Assembly (NCBI GenBank): GCA_028817755.1
Contig: JAPPPA010000190.1
Span: 1 to 7,470 of the forward strand
DNA: 7,470 bases
Source of the DNA: Gammaproteobacteria bacterium
Lineage (GTDB): Bacteria > Pseudomonadota > Gammaproteobacteria > JAPPPA01
Direction: 5' to 3'
Shown: piece after piece, positions 6,190 to 7,470 of the stretch
How positions within the stretch are numbered: the first letter of the stretch is position 1
Layout of the letters: each line of letters begins with the position of its first letter
Notes under the pieces: model-generated
What the model saw: only the letters and a program-made list of their open reading frames with translations
Database searches by the model: none
Told to the model about the DNA's origin: nothing
Program-made: the position numbers and the translations under genes

Positions 6190-7451
6190 GGTTGGCTGGC
6201 CTCCTGAGGTTGGATGGCAGTGCCTAATTCAAAATCGAGAGCTGGGCTTGGGTTGCCATTGCTAAGCCACCATTGCATCACACTGCCAGCGATAGGGGCA
6301 GCAACCGCGCCGCCGCTACCACCGTGTTCCACAATAACTGCGACAGCTACGCTGGGCGAGTCGGTGGGCGCGTAGCCGACAAACAGCGCGTGATCGCGTA
6401 AATGTTCTGGGATGTCGTCACGCACTTCGGCGTCTTCGTCTTCATCGTTTTGGCTGAGTGCATATACCTGTGCGGTACCGGTCTTGCCTGCGATTTCGAA
6501 AATATGGCTTTCGCCGAGTGAGCGCGCAGTACCAAAACGACTGCGGGTGACGCGTTGTAGGCTGTGTTCCACGTCGCGCAAGTGGCGTTTAGGGATATTC
6601 ACAGGCGTTACCGGTTCTGCGGTACTTTGCGCGCGCAGCTGCGGTACAAAGCCTTTGCCGCCATTCGCCAAAATGGCCGTGGCGTGGGCAAGCTGCAGTG
6701 GTGTGGTCAACATAAAGCCTTGGCCAATACCGGTAATCAGCGTTTCTCCCGGATACCAAATTTCGTTTTTCTTGGCGCGCTTCCAGTCGCGAGAGGGCAG
6801 TAAACCGCGGCGTTCGCCAGTGAGATCGATGCCGGTTCTTTGGCCTAAACCAAACTGTGACAGATAACTGTGAATGCGGTCGATACCAAGGTTACGGGCG
6901 AGGTCATAGAAGTACACGTCACAGGATTGCACGAGGGCCTTATCAAGATCGGTGCGGCCATGGCCGGTGCGTTTCCAATCACGGTAGCGGTGTTCTGAGT
7001 TCGGTAGCAGGTAATAGCCGGGGCAGGTAAGGCTGTGGTTACGGTTAATAAGGCCGTATTCCAAGCCGGCTAATCCCACTAACTGTTTGATAGTTGAGCC
7101 GGGTGGATATTGCCCCTTGAGCGCGCGGTTAAAGAGCGGACGTTTCTTGTCGGTATTTAAGCGTTTGTAATTCGCGACGGAAATACCGTTTACAAACAGA
7201 TTGGCGTCGTAAGCGGGTTGGCTTACAAATGCCAGTACTTCGCCGTTGCGCGGGTCGAGAACGACGATTGAACCGGCGCGTTCGCCCAGCTGTTGCTCGG
7301 CGAATTTTTGTAGCTCAATGTCTAAAGTCAGGCGTAAATTCTCACCGGGAATTGGGAGAGAAGATTCAACCACTCTCAGTTGGCGGCCTGCGGCATTGGT
7401 TTCCACACGCTGTTCACCCACCCAACCATGCAAAATATCTTCGTAAGCGAG
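6186..7451 (-). CDS. mrdA: Penicillin-binding protein 2 (MrdA), C-terminal two thirds; 5' end missing and an in-frame stop near the edge
   Basis: PBP2 is the elongasome D,D-transpeptidase that cross-links the strands made by RodA. About 420 C-terminal residues are seen, against about 630 for a full protein, so the membrane anchor and most of the pedestal domain lie outside. Counting from codon 7433-7431 as 1, the catalytic motifs are S113-T-I-K116, S170-C-D172 and K317-T-G319. SQPAYDANLFVNGIS and SEHRYRDWK with GHGR are typical PBP2 blocks. Cys137, Asp152, His158 and Cys171 match the spacing of a zinc site I recall from E. coli PBP2. The homologous reading YEDILHGWVG continues upstream of 7433 to a TAG at 7454-7452. 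TTG at 7433 is therefore unlikely to be the true start. The gene overlaps rodA by 4 bases. Confidence 0.93.
   Translation of the reverse strand, partial: LAYEDILHGWVGEQRVETNAAGRQLRVVESSLPIPGENLRLTLDIELQKFAEQQLGERAGSIVVLDPRNGEVLAFVSQPAYDANLFVNGISVANYKRLNTDKKRPLFNRALKGQYPPGSTIKQLVGLAGLEYGLINRNHSLTCPGYYLLPNSEHRYRDWKRTGHGRTDLDKALVQSCDVYFYDLARNLGIDRIHSYLSQFGLGQRTGIDLTGERRGLLPSRDWKRAKKNEIWYPGETLITGIGQGFMLTTPLQLAHATAILANGGKGFVPQLRAQSTAEPVTPVNIPKRHLRDVEHSLQRVTRSRFGTARSLGESHIFEIAGKTGTAQVYALSQNDEDEDAEVRDDIPEHLRDHALFVGYAPTDSPSVAVAVIVEHGGSGGAVAAPIAGSVMQWWLSNGNPSPALDFELGTAIQPQEASQP
6200..6205 (-). promoter_or_regulatory. Shine-Dalgarno site of rodA (AGGAGG)
   Basis: A perfect AGGAGG on the minus strand, within the end of mrdA, lies 10 bases before the first of two adjacent ATG codons (6189). 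It favours that ATG over the second one at 6186. Confidence 0.6.
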
Positions 7452-7470
7452 CTACAGGCATGTTTGCAAA

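Noticed and set aside
7431..7433. TTG at 7433 as the true start of mrdA
   Set aside because: PBP2 homology (YEDI) continues upstream of it, and about 200 N-terminal residues including the membrane anchor would be missing. The TTG codes for the Leu of the conserved DILHG block.

Overview
This window carries a compact block of cell-wall genes of gammaproteobacterial type. All genes lie on the minus strand, so the biological 5' end is at the right edge. In transcription order they are mrdA (PBP2, 5' end missing), rodA, an MltB/SltB1-type lytic transglycosylase, rlpA, a roughly 340-base spacer, dacA (PBP5/6-type D,D-carboxypeptidase), a D-amino-acid aminotransferase gene (dat), ybeD (DUF493) and the 5' part of lipB. 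From memory, this is close to the Pseudomonas order pbpA-rodA-sltB1-rlpA-dacC-ybeD-lipB, with dat added between dacA and ybeD. The moderate G+C and the dat insertion suggest a non-enteric, possibly marine gammaproteobacterium. The genus cannot be settled from the window.

Right half (2998-7451): mrdA and rodA overlap by ATGA and form the transpeptidase/glycosyltransferase pair of the elongasome. mltB and rlpA follow with 12-base gaps and encode two lytic transglycosylases, with RlpA anchored in the outer membrane as a lipoprotein. Close packing implies one transcript. The far right end is odd: the PBP2 frame meets an in-frame TAG at 7452-7454, 16 bases from the edge, exactly where the family normally has a conserved Glu.

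Middle (2654-2997): this is the only sizeable non-coding stretch and the most interesting part. It holds a 261-bp MITE-like element (2737-2997) with 33-bp terminal inverted repeats (30/33 identical). Inside it are two further stem-forming arms. Each arm carries a copy, in opposite orientation, of a small hairpin sequence, and the two copies differ only by a base-pair-preserving A-T to G-C change. YTAR-like 4-bp sequences flank the element, and the one on the rlpA side contains the rlpA stop codon. A plausible sigma70 promoter for dacA lies between the element and dacA.

Left half (1-2653): dacA, dat, ybeD and lipB are tightly packed (2-base gap, ATGA overlap, 5-base gap) and look translationally coupled. 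DacA trims D-Ala from pentapeptide stems, Dat interconverts D-amino acids and 2-oxo acids in the cytoplasm, and LipB starts the lipoate attachment pathway.

The protein-coding genes are well-known families. I see no new multi-gene system here. The least explained item is the structured repeat element.
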